Source: Streptomyces sp. AC555_RSS877 (GTDB taxonomy: Bacteria; Actinomycetota; Actinomycetes; Streptomycetales; Streptomycetaceae). From it: a DNA stretch of 64,000 nt. The notes beneath the pieces were generated by a model. The model made no database searches, had not been told where the DNA came from, and worked only from the letters and a program-made list of their open reading frames with translations. Below are positions 28,835 to 36,730 of the stretch, in pieces (position 1 is the first letter of the stretch; each line of letters opens with the position of its first letter). A program made the position numbers and the translations under genes. The stretch lies in the NCBI RefSeq assembly GCF_019049245.1, contig NZ_JAGMUK010000060.1:137829-201828 (forward strand). Reading direction: 5' to 3'.

Positions 28835-30811
28835 TCAGATCTGCGCCCGCTCCTCGACGACCTTCCCGATCTTCGCGATGGCCTCGTCGAACGGGATGCC
28901 GTTCTCCTGCGAGCCGTCGCGGTAGCGGAAGGACACCGAGCCGGCCGCCATGTCCTCGTCGCCCGCGATGACCATGAAGGGCACCTTCTGCTTCTGGGCG
29001 TTGCGGATCTTCTTCTGCATACGGTCGGAGGAGGAGTCGACCTCGACCCGCAGCCCCTTCTTCTTGGCCGCCGCGGCGAACTTCTCCAGGTACTCGACAT
29101 GCGCGTCGCCGATCGGGATGCCGACCGCCTGGACCGGGGCCAGCCACGCCGGGAAGGCACCCGCGTAGTGCTCCAGGAGCACCGCGAAGAACCGCTCGAT
29201 GGAACCGAAGAGCGCTCGGTGGATCATGACCGGGCGCTGCTTGGAGCCGTCGGGGGAGGTGTACTCCAGCTCGAAGCGCTCCGGCAGGTTGAAGTCGAGC
29301 TGGATCGTCGACATCTGCCAGGTGCGGCCGATGGCGTCCTTGGTCTGGACGGAGATCTTCGGGCCGTAGAAGGCGGCGCCGCCCGGGTCGGGGACCAGGG
29401 GCAGGCCCTGCTTCTCGGCGACCTGGCGCAGCGTCTCCGTGGCCTCGTCCCAGGCCTCGTCGGAGCCGACGAACTTCTCCGGGTCCTTGGTCGACAGCTC
29501 CAGGTAGAAGTCGGTCAGACCGTAGTCCCGCAGCAGGCCGAGGACGAAGGTGAGCGTCTTGTCGAGCTCCTCGGACATCTGCTCGCGCGTGCAGTAGATG
29601 TGCGCGTCGTCCTGGGTGAAGCCGCGGGCACGGGTCAGGCCGTGCACGACGCCCGACTTCTCGTACCGGTACACGGTCCCGAACTCGAAGAGGCGCAGCG
29701 GCAGTTCACGGTAGGAGCGGCCGCGCGCGTCGAAGATCAGGTTGTGCATCGGGCAGTTCATGGGCTTGAGGTAGTAGTCCACGCCCTCGTCGAGCTGCAT
29801 GGGCGGGTACATGCCGTCGGCGTACCAGTCCAGGTGGCCCGAGGTCTCGAAGAGCTTCCCCTTCGTCGCGTGCGGGGTGTAGACGAACTCGTAGCCCTCC
29901 TCCTCGTGACGGCGGCGCGAGTAGTCCTCCATGACCCGGCGGATGATGCCGCCCTTGGGGTGGAACACGGCCAGGCCGGAGCCGATCTGCTCGGGGATCG
30001 AGAACAGGTCGAGCTCGGAGCCCAGCTTGCGGTGGTCGCGCTTCTCCGCCTCGGCGAGGAAGTCGAGGTGCGCCTTCAGCTCGTCCTTGGTCGGCCAGGC
30101 GGTGCCGTAGATGCGCTGGAGCATCGGGTTCTTCTCGCTGCCGCGCCAGTAGGCGGCCGCGTTGCGCATCAGCTTGAACGCCGGGATGTTCCGGGTGGTG
30201 GGCAGGTGGGGACCGCGGCACAGGTCCTTCCAGCACAGGTCACCGGTCTTGGCGTCCAGGTTGTCGTAGATCGTCAGCTCGCCCGCGCCGACCTCGACGT
30301 CCGCGCCGTCGTCCGTGGAGGCGGAGCCCTTGATGCCGATCAGTTCCAGCTTGTACGGCTCGGACGCCAGCTCCTCGCGGGCCGCCTCGTCGGTGACCAC
30401 ACGGCGGGAGAACTTCTGCCCCCGCTTCTGGATCTCCTGCATCTTCTTCTCGACGGCCTTGAGATCCTCGGGCGTGAACGGCTTCTCGACGTCGAAGTCG
30501 TAGTAGAAGCCGTCCTTGACCGGCGGGCCGATGCCCAGCTTCGCCTCGGGGAAGAGCTCCTGCACGGCCTGCGCCATGACGTGCGCGGTGGAGTGGCGCA
30601 GGATGTTCAGGCCGTCCTCGGAGGAGATCTGGACGCCCTCGACCTCCTCGCCCTCGGACAGGACGTACGACAGGTCCTTCAGCTCGCCGCCCACGCGCGC
30701 GGCGATGATCGAACGCTCGCCGGCGAAGAGCTCGGCGGCCGTGGTGCCCGTCGTCACCACGCGCTCTTCCCGCTCGGAATCGCGATGGATGATCACACGG
30801 ACGTCTGACAC
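28835..30811 (-). CDS. thrS: Threonyl-tRNA synthetase
   Basis: A 658-residue class II synthetase. Domain order: N-terminal TGS (VRVIIHRDSEREERVVTTG), editing/SAD domain (LNILRHSTAHVMAQAVQELFP with HxxxH, later CRGPHLPTT), catalytic core with FHPKGGIIRRVMEDY (motif 1), YRYEKSGVVHGLTRARGFTQ (motif 2), zinc ligand Cys in PMNCPMHNLIF, and MIHRALFGSIERFFAVLLEH (motif 3). The C-terminal anticodon-binding domain starts near LAPVQAVGIPIGDAH. GTG at 30811 is preceded by AGGAGAG. No T-box or attenuator seen in the 90 bases upstream. Confidence 0.98.
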   Translation of the reverse strand: MSDVRVIIHRDSEREERVVTTGTTAAELFAGERSIIAARVGGELKDLSYVLSEGEEVEGVQISSEDGLNILRHSTAHVMAQAVQELFPEAKLGIGPPVKDGFYYDFDVEKPFTPEDLKAVEKKMQEIQKRGQKFSRRVVTDEAAREELASEPYKLELIGIKGSASTDDGADVEVGAGELTIYDNLDAKTGDLCWKDLCRGPHLPTTRNIPAFKLMRNAAAYWRGSEKNPMLQRIYGTAWPTKDELKAHLDFLAEAEKRDHRKLGSELDLFSIPEQIGSGLAVFHPKGGIIRRVMEDYSRRRHEEEGYEFVYTPHATKGKLFETSGHLDWYADGMYPPMQLDEGVDYYLKPMNCPMHNLIFDARGRSYRELPLRLFEFGTVYRYEKSGVVHGLTRARGFTQDDAHIYCTREQMSEELDKTLTFVLGLLRDYGLTDFYLELSTKDPEKFVGSDEAWDEATETLRQVAEKQGLPLVPDPGGAAFYGPKISVQTKDAIGRTWQMSTIQLDFNLPERFELEYTSPDGSKQRPVMIHRALFGSIERFFAVLLEHYAGAFPAWLAPVQAVGIPIGDAHVEYLEKFAAAAKKKGLRVEVDSSSDRMQKKIRNAQKQKVPFMVIAGDEDMAAGSVSFRYRDGSQENGIPFDEAIAKIGKVVEERAQI

Positions 30812-30901
30812 CGGTCTCTCCTGACTGAAGGCGGATGCGGCGCCATACCGAGAGCGCGCGCAATAGGGGATCGTACCGACCCGGGCGCGCCCTCCGCGAA
30901 A

Positions 30902-32134
30902 TCAGTCCCCGCCGCAGGCCTCCTCGAAGAAGGCCGTGATCTCCGCGGTCTCCTGGAGCGACTTCATCAGCCGGTCCCGCTCGGCCTCGTCCACCTGCAC
31001 CGGTTCGACCCCGGAGGCGTCCGTGAGGCGCCTGAAGCCGCCCCTGCTCTCCAGCCGCCCGTGCACCCGCACCGGCAGTCCGACGAGGTGCGCGTGCCCG
31101 GCGATCCGGTAGGACTCCTCGTCCAGTGTCAGTCGTATGTGCGGGATGTCGGCGCCGGCGATCACCCGCAGCCGTACCGATCCCTCCCCGCGCGGCCCCG
31201 ATCTGCGCATCCGGACCACCGCCCCGGTGATCCTGACCGGCATGGAGGGCTCCTCGCGCAGATAGCGGGCGCCGGCCTCACGCAGCACGGGCAGGTCCCC
31301 GGGCGAGAACTCGACGGCCTCGGCGGGCGCCGCGCATCCTTCGGGTACACCGGCGGCCGGTGCCCACTCCACGCCGATGCGCGCCCCCTCCGTACCGCGC
31401 ACGAGGGCGATCAGGGCCTCGGTGAGCTCGCGGCTGACGCCCGCCGCGACGGCGCCGTCGAAGGCGTCCATGCCGCCGGTGGCCCGCTGGTAGTCGATGG
31501 CCTCGCGGGCGGCGTACAGGGCCTGATGCAGGCGTACGGCGAGCGGGCGGCCGGTGCCGACGGGCACGAAGGCGGTCAGGCGGCGGCCGCCGGCGGCGGA
31601 TCCTACGAGGACGTTCTCCAGGACCGCGGCGGCGGAGCGGCGGTAGCGGGCGCCGTAGTAGCCCGCCCGCGCGCGGGTGGCGAGTGCTCCGGCGAGCAGC
31701 GTCTGGCGGGCGGCCGAACGCAGCTGTTCCTCGACCGTCCAGGGGACGGTTCCGGCCGGACCGGTCGGTACGTCGCGCCGCCAGCGGATCTCGTCGCTGG
31801 GCACGGCGAGGGAGACCAGCACCTCGCGCGCGGAGGGTGTGCCGCTGCGGGACAGCGCGAGCAGCGCCTCGGCGAGCAGGTCCTCGCTGTCGGGGAAGGC
31901 CCGGCTCTCGGGCACGAGCAGGCTCGTGCCGCCGGCGCCCGGCCCGGGCGGGGTCCAGCGGCCGTAGCGTCCGGCCGCTCCCCCGCGCCGCTGCCAGCCG
32001 TGCCGGCGCAGCAGGGCGCCGAGTACGCCGGGGTCGACCTCGCCGGGCTCGGGGGGACGCCTCCAGGCGGCGGTCTGGCCGACGGGGTGTGGTCGTACGA
32101 GCCGCAGTGGCTCTTCCGTCGGGCGGTGCGTCAT
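30902..32134 (-). CDS. Protein of unknown function, coupled to a DUF4365 gene
   Basis: A 410-residue soluble protein that I do not recognise. The N-terminus is basic with RHGWQRRGGAAGRYGRW. The middle (about residues 130-260) is helical and Ala/Arg-rich (GYYGARYRRSAAAVLENVLV). The C-terminal 120 residues look beta-rich (PVRITGAVVRMRRSG, VRLRVIAGADIPHIRLTLDE, VRVHGRLESRGGFRRL), perhaps an OB-like or beta-barrel domain. No transmembrane segment. The ATG at 32134 overlaps the stop of the DUF4365 gene (ATGA), so the two proteins are made together and may form a complex. Ends at ACGGD just before thrS, 90 bases away. Confidence 0.8.
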   Translation of the reverse strand: MTHRPTEEPLRLVRPHPVGQTAAWRRPPEPGEVDPGVLGALLRRHGWQRRGGAAGRYGRWTPPGPGAGGTSLLVPESRAFPDSEDLLAEALLALSRSGTPSAREVLVSLAVPSDEIRWRRDVPTGPAGTVPWTVEEQLRSAARQTLLAGALATRARAGYYGARYRRSAAAVLENVLVGSAAGGRRLTAFVPVGTGRPLAVRLHQALYAAREAIDYQRATGGMDAFDGAVAAGVSRELTEALIALVRGTEGARIGVEWAPAAGVPEGCAAPAEAVEFSPGDLPVLREAGARYLREEPSMPVRITGAVVRMRRSGPRGEGSVRLRVIAGADIPHIRLTLDEESYRIAGHAHLVGLPVRVHGRLESRGGFRRLTDASGVEPVQVDEAERDRLMKSLQETAEITAFFEEACGGD

Positions 32135-32697
32135 GGTCTGCCTCCCGTCCCGACGCGCGTCATGATCTCGCAGAGCGCCCGGTCGTCGAAGATGCGCGAG
32201 GTCGGTATCCGCACGGTGGTCCGGTTCCGGCCGGTGATGGCGTGACCGGCGAGGTTGACCCAGTAGCAGCAGTGCCTGAGGTCCAGCCGGTCGTGGCTGG
32301 CGCGCAGCCAGTCGTCCTGGGATCTCGGCACGAGCATCACGACCAGGATCTTGTGGACCGAGACCGGAGTGCGGGCGAGCTTGCGCAGATGGTCGTTGTC
32401 GAGCGTGAAGGAGAAGGTGCGGCCGGGGGGATTCGGCGGGACCTGGTAGGTGCATTTCAGCTGCACCTTGATGGTCACCTCGTCGTCGACGGTGTGCCCG
32501 GGTGAGCCGTGGCTGACGTGCCAGTCGATGCCGTTGTCCGGGAACGGCTGGGACAGCGAGCAGCCGGCGGCCGCCGCGACCGCGTGCAGGTAGCCCACCT
32601 GCAAGGTCTCCATGCAGGCGGTGGTGGCGAGTGTGCCGCGTTGGGGGCCGGTGCGTTCGGGCAGCAGCCCGCCCCGCTCGGGCTGGGCTATCGCCAT
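32131..32697 (-). CDS. DUF4365 domain protein, possible PD-(D/E)XK-like nuclease
   Basis: A 188-residue protein with the DUF4365 pattern: an N-terminal helical segment (ACMETLQVGYLHAVAAAAGC), then NGIDWHVSH and VTIKVQLKCT. An Asp on one strand followed by Q-x-K on the next is the layout of PD-(D/E)XK-type active sites, so Asp of GIDW and Lys of VQLK are candidate catalytic residues. The second half has LARTPVSVHKILVVMLVP and CCYWVNLAGH. ATG at 32697 follows GGAAGG at some distance. It is co-translated with the unknown gene downstream. Function in nucleic-acid processing or defence is inference only. Confidence 0.8.
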   Translation of the reverse strand: MAIAQPERGGLLPERTGPQRGTLATTACMETLQVGYLHAVAAAAGCSLSQPFPDNGIDWHVSHGSPGHTVDDEVTIKVQLKCTYQVPPNPPGRTFSFTLDNDHLRKLARTPVSVHKILVVMLVPRSQDDWLRASHDRLDLRHCCYWVNLAGHAITGRNRTTVRIPTSRIFDDRALCEIMTRVGTGGRP

Positions 32698-32889
32698 GAC
32701 GAACAGCCTTCCAAGCCAAGTGATATGCCCACACCTGGGCCGAGTGAATCCCGCGTAGGGTCGTTGAACTGCAAAGACCCGTACTCCTGTTGTGTCCTTC
32801 CGGCGTACGGCGCAAACAGCCCGGGTATCACCAAACGGGGCAGACGACGGGGCGTCAGCTGCCGTGGGTGAACGAGGGGTTGAGTAGGT

Positions 32890-33618
32890 ATGACGTGCTG
32901 GTACGAAGGGCCCCTGGCCGCTTTCGACACGGAGACCACGGGTGTCGACGTCGAGACCGATCGGATCGTGTCGGCCGCCGTCGCCGTCCAGGACGCCCCG
33001 GGCACCCGGCCGCGGGTGACCCGGTGGCTGGTGAACCCGGGTGTGGCGGTGCCCGCCGGGGCGACGGAGGTGCACGGGCTGACGGAGGAGCATTTGCAGC
33101 GCAACGGCCGCTGGCCGGCTCCGGTGATGTACGAGATAGCCGAGGCGCTGGCCGAGCAGGCCGCGGCGGGCCGGCCGCTGGTGGTGATGAACGCGCCGTT
33201 CGATCTGACGCTGCTGGACCGGGAGTTGCGCCGTCATCGCGCCTCGTCCCTGGACCGCTGGTTCGAGTCCTCGCCCTTGCTGGTGCTGGATCCGCGGGTC
33301 CTCGACAAGCATCTGGACCGCTACCGCAAGGGCCGCCGCACCCTCACCGACCTGTGCGCGCACTACGGCGTCGAACTGGAGGGCGCGCACGACGCGGGCG
33401 CCGACGCACTGGCCGCGCTGGACGTCGTCCGAGCGGTGGGGCGCCGGTTCGCGGTCCGGCTGGAGCGGCTGAGCCCCGCCGAACTGCACACCCTGCAGGC
33501 GGTGTGGCACGCGGGGCAGGCGCGCGGTCTGCAGGCGTGGTTCGCGCGCAGCGGCACGGAGGAGGCGGTGGACCCGGCGTGGCCACTGCGTCCGGGCCTG
33601 CCGGCGGCGGCAGCGTAG
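32890..33618 (+). CDS. DnaQ-like 3'-5' exonuclease (DEDDh)
   Basis: A 242-residue stand-alone exonuclease of the DNA polymerase III epsilon family. The DEDDh residues are visible: Asp and Glu in AAFDTETTG, Asp in VVMNAPFDLTLLDRE, and His plus Asp in GAHDAGADALAAL. A C-terminal 60-residue tail (LSPAELHTLQAVWHAGQA) is not part of the fold. ATG at 32890 with GAGGGG upstream. It is divergent from the DUF4365 gene (192-base gap) and may act in proofreading or repair. Confidence 0.94.
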   Translation: MTCWYEGPLAAFDTETTGVDVETDRIVSAAVAVQDAPGTRPRVTRWLVNPGVAVPAGATEVHGLTEEHLQRNGRWPAPVMYEIAEALAEQAAAGRPLVVMNAPFDLTLLDRELRRHRASSLDRWFESSPLLVLDPRVLDKHLDRYRKGRRTLTDLCAHYGVELEGAHDAGADALAALDVVRAVGRRFAVRLERLSPAELHTLQAVWHAGQARGLQAWFARSGTEEAVDPAWPLRPGLPAAAA

Positions 33619-33648
33619 GGGGACGCGAAGGGGACGCATAGGGGCAGC

Positions 33649-33683
33649 AAAAAGCCGGTCCGTCTGGGACGGACCGGCCTTTC
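33649..33683. terminator. Terminator between exonuclease and tRNA-Val genes
   Basis: An 11-base perfect stem (gccggtccgtc / gacggaccggc) with loop TGG, flanked by AAAAA on the left and CCTTTC on the right. Read on the minus strand it gives a hairpin followed by TTTTT, a good rho-independent terminator for the tRNA-Val gene. It also follows the exonuclease stop on the plus strand. Confidence 0.85.
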
Positions 33684-33687
33684 CCGG

Positions 33688-33759
33688 TGGGCGATACTGG
33701 GTTCGAACCAGTGACCTCTTCGGTGTGAACGAAGCGCTCTCCCACTGAGCTAATCGCCC
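33688..33759 (-). tRNA. tRNA-Val (anticodon CAC), copy 1
   Basis: A 72-base cloverleaf: acceptor GGGCGAT/ATCGCCC, D-arm with GCTCAGTGGGAGAGC, anticodon stem CTTCG/CGAAG around TTCACAC (anticodon CAC, reading GUG), and T-loop GGTTCGAACCC. Discriminator A; no encoded CCA. A second copy with one difference (D-loop GGG versus GGA) lies at 43677-43748. Confidence 0.97.
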
Positions 33760-33798
33760 GGGAACGCACTGAACAATACAGGTCCCCGCGCCTTTCCT

Positions 33799-34245
33799 TC
33801 AAACCGCTTCCAGGTGGCCGGCGAGACCTCGCCGCCCGGCCCGCATCATCAGCCGGTGGTTGGCGCGGAACACCGGCCGTCCCGGTACGGCCAGCCGCCG
33901 CAGGAGCGGCTTGTTCACGTGGACCTCCTGCTCGTAGCGGGCCAGGCTGCCCGTGCCGTCCGCGGTGATCGTCCAGCGCGCCCAGCCGTCGATGTCCCCG
34001 GACACGGCGATCTCCAGGACCCCCGCCCCCGGGTCGCGCCGCACCTCGCGGGCGGTGAAGGTCAGGCCGTACGGCAGCAGGGAGCGGATACGGACGACGG
34101 CGGTCGTGCCGTCGGTCCGGCTCACCTCGCGCACCTGGCGCCACCAGTGTGGATACTCCTCGACCTGCTCGAGTGCGCGGTACACGACGGCGGGCGCCGC
34201 GGGCAGGTGCCAGCGGCTGTGGAAGCGGTAGTGGGTCCAGTCCAT
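33799..34245 (-). CDS. SRPBCC-family (START-like) protein
   Basis: A 148-residue single-domain protein with the polyketide-cyclase/START-like fold: an N-terminal strand and helix (FHSRWHLPAAPAVVYRALEQ), VEEYPHWWRQVREV, and strands VVRIRSLLPYGLTFTAREV and GWARWTITADGTGSLARYEQ. Such proteins bind hydrophobic ligands; no catalytic residue can be named. ATG at 34245. It faces away from the large membrane protein gene at 34348. Confidence 0.85.
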   Translation of the reverse strand: MDWTHYRFHSRWHLPAAPAVVYRALEQVEEYPHWWRQVREVSRTDGTTAVVRIRSLLPYGLTFTAREVRRDPGAGVLEIAVSGDIDGWARWTITADGTGSLARYEQEVHVNKPLLRRLAVPGRPVFRANHRLMMRAGRRGLAGHLEAV

Positions 34246-34347
34246 GAGCGGAGTCTGCCCGTACGCAGGCACCGTGAGGCGTATTTGAGTACGTCCTGAG
34301 TACCCGCACTCATGGCGTACGGCGTGACGCGGACCACACTCGACGGC

Positions 34348-36723
34348 ATGACGCACATTCCGCCCCCGGCCGAGGAGTTGCGGCTCCTCGATGCCGAGCT
34401 GTGGCACTTGGACGCCCGCCGGGCCCAGTTGCTGACCCGTCGTGCGTGGCTGGTCGCGGCCCTGCACCACGCTCCACCGCCCGCGCCTGTCGCGCCGCCC
34501 CGCCCCGAGGCTCCCGCACCGCGTGTCCAGAACGTGCTGCTCCTGCTCGGCGGCATCCTGCTCACCATCGCTGCGATGGTGTTCACGCTGGTCAGCTGGG
34601 GTCATCTGGGCATCGCCGGGCGGGCCGTGGTGCTCGGTGCGGTCACGCTGGCCGCGCTCGCGGCGCCGGTGCCGCTCCTGAAGCGGGGCCTGCGTTCGAC
34701 GGCCGAGTCGGTGGCGGGCCTCGGGCTCGCGCTGACGGTGCTCGACGCGTACGCGCTGCACGAGGTCGCCCTCGCGGAGGTGGACGGCACCGGGTACACG
34801 GCCGTCGCGTCGGCCGTGCTCGCGGTGCTGTGGGCCGCGTACGGTCTGCTGCCGGCGACCGCCGCTCTGCGTCTGCCCTTCCCTGCCGCCCTGGCCCCGG
34901 CCCAACTCCCGCTGCTCCTCTGGTCGGTGGCTGCCGACGCCGGTCCCCACGGGATCACGGCCGCGCTCCTGCTGACCGCCGCGTTCGACACGGCCGTGGC
35001 GCTGCGGGCGCCGGCCGCGTCCGTACGGATCGCCGCCGCCGTCGGGGCGTACGGCACGGGCGCCTGGGGCGTGATGGCCGCCGGCTGGCTGTCCTTGACG
35101 GCCAGCGGCGCGAGCGCCGCAGCCCGTGCGGCGGCCCTCCTCCTCCTCGCGGCGACGATCGGGCTGGTCGCGGCGTGGCGGAGCGAGGGCGAGAAGCGAG
35201 CCCTCGGTCTCGCCGTCACCGCCGGACTGCTCACCGTCGCCGCGCTCGGCGGTGCGGTGCGCCCCGCGCTCGCCGAGGCATGGACGGTCCCGGTCCATCT
35301 GGCCTGCGGGATCGCCCTGCTGGCGGCGGTGCGGGCCGGACGGCTCCCGGAGGCGGTGCGAGGCGGCCTCGTATGGGCCTCGGGCACCGTGCAGGCACTC
35401 GCCGTGCTGTGGGCGCTGCCGGTCCTCGTGGTCACGTTGCTGGGTCCGGCCGGCTGGTCGGGGCACACATGGACCGGCGCTCCTCCGGACGCGCGTGCCG
35501 CGGTGACGGTCGACACGCCCTGGCCGCCGCACGCGGCGACGGTCCCGCTCGTGCTGGTGGCCGTCGCGGCCGTGCTCGTCCTGGCGGTCCGTGACACGGC
35601 CTGGCGCCCGCGAGCCCTGGCCGGTGCGGTGGGGCTGGCCTGGGCCACCGTGCTCACCCTGGCGCCGGTCCTGGAACTGCCCTACGCCGTCGGCCTGTCG
35701 GTCGCGGGCCTCACGACCGCCGGAGCGCTCGCGGTGGCGGCGTACGCGCTCCGCGCCCCGTCCGAGCACCGGCTCACGCATCTCACGGCCCTCGTTCTCG
35801 CATCGGCCACCTCTCTCAGCCTCGCCTGCCTCTCCCTCGCCACGCAGACCGCGACCCTGACCGTGCTCTCCGCTCTGACGGCGCTGTTCGCGGCGGCCTC
35901 GTGGCGGTCGCGCCTCGCCCCCGTGACGGCCCCGGCCGCACTCGCGTACGCCGCCGCTCTCGCCTGCGCGACCGGTGCCGCCGCGGGGCGGCCGGCCTCG
36001 CACACCGCTCTGCTCGTGCTCGCGGTGCCCGCGGTCGCGGCCCTGCTCGCGGCACGGCTCGGCGGTTCCTCGGCGACCGTGCCGGTCGAGGTGGCGGGCG
36101 CCGCCGCCGGTCTGCTCGCCATGGCCCTCGCCCTCACCGACCCGCCGCTGCTCGCCCTGGTCCTGGCCCTGTGCGCGGTGATCACCGCCGGCACGGCCGT
36201 ACGCCCGGACCGCCACGCCCTCGGCTACGCGGCCACCGCCCTCTTCGTGCTGGCGGCCTGGGTCCGGCTGGCAGCCTGGGACGTCGGAACCCCGGAGGCG
36301 TACACCCTCCCGGTCACCGTCCCGGCGCTGCTGGTCGGCGCCCTGCGCCGGCGCCGCGATCCGCGGGCGTCCTCCTGGACGGCGTACGGCCCCGGACTCG
36401 CCGCCACGCTCCTGCCGAGCCTCGTCGCGGCCTGGGGCGACGCCCACTGGACGCGCCCCCTGCTGCTGGGCGTCGCGGCCCTGCTGGTCACCCTGCTGGG
36501 CGCCCGGCACCACCTCCAGGCCCCGCTCCTGCTCGGCGGCTGGGTACTGGCCCTGGACGCGCTGCACGAGCTCGCGCCCTACCTCGTCCAGGTCACCGAC
36601 GCACTCCCCCGCTGGGTGCCTCCCGCCCTCGCCGGGCTGCTGCTGCTCGCACTCGGGGCGACGTACGAGCAGCGACTGCGTGATGTCCGGCGGGTGCGGG
36701 AGGTCCTGGGGAAGATGAACTAG
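34348..36723 (+). CDS. Large polytopic membrane protein (SCO7613-type)
   Basis: A 791-residue protein with a cytoplasmic N-terminus (PPPAEELRLLDAELWHLDAR, coiled-coil-like, then a Pro/Ala-rich linker) followed by a very long run of about twenty or more hydrophobic segments of Ala, Leu, Val and Gly that fills the rest. The first span is VLLLLGGILLTIAAMVFTLV. It matches the large Streptomyces membrane proteins annotated as having an SCO7613 C-terminal domain; function unknown. ATG at 34348 is preferred to one at 34312 because family-like sequence begins there, but no strong ribosome-binding site is seen. Stop lies seven bases from the convergent lyase stop. Confidence 0.85.
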   Translation: MTHIPPPAEELRLLDAELWHLDARRAQLLTRRAWLVAALHHAPPPAPVAPPRPEAPAPRVQNVLLLLGGILLTIAAMVFTLVSWGHLGIAGRAVVLGAVTLAALAAPVPLLKRGLRSTAESVAGLGLALTVLDAYALHEVALAEVDGTGYTAVASAVLAVLWAAYGLLPATAALRLPFPAALAPAQLPLLLWSVAADAGPHGITAALLLTAAFDTAVALRAPAASVRIAAAVGAYGTGAWGVMAAGWLSLTASGASAAARAAALLLLAATIGLVAAWRSEGEKRALGLAVTAGLLTVAALGGAVRPALAEAWTVPVHLACGIALLAAVRAGRLPEAVRGGLVWASGTVQALAVLWALPVLVVTLLGPAGWSGHTWTGAPPDARAAVTVDTPWPPHAATVPLVLVAVAAVLVLAVRDTAWRPRALAGAVGLAWATVLTLAPVLELPYAVGLSVAGLTTAGALAVAAYALRAPSEHRLTHLTALVLASATSLSLACLSLATQTATLTVLSALTALFAAASWRSRLAPVTAPAALAYAAALACATGAAAGRPASHTALLVLAVPAVAALLAARLGGSSATVPVEVAGAAAGLLAMALALTDPPLLALVLALCAVITAGTAVRPDRHALGYAATALFVLAAWVRLAAWDVGTPEAYTLPVTVPALLVGALRRRRDPRASSWTAYGPGLAATLLPSLVAAWGDAHWTRPLLLGVAALLVTLLGARHHLQAPLLLGGWVLALDALHELAPYLVQVTDALPRWVPPALAGLLLLALGATYEQRLRDVRRVREVLGKMN

Positions 36724-36730
36724 CCGACGG

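Noticed and set aside
30812..30901. T-box or threonine attenuator before thrS
   Set aside because: Only about 90 bases lie between thrS and the unknown gene on the same strand's 5' side, with no specifier-loop or antiterminator pattern.
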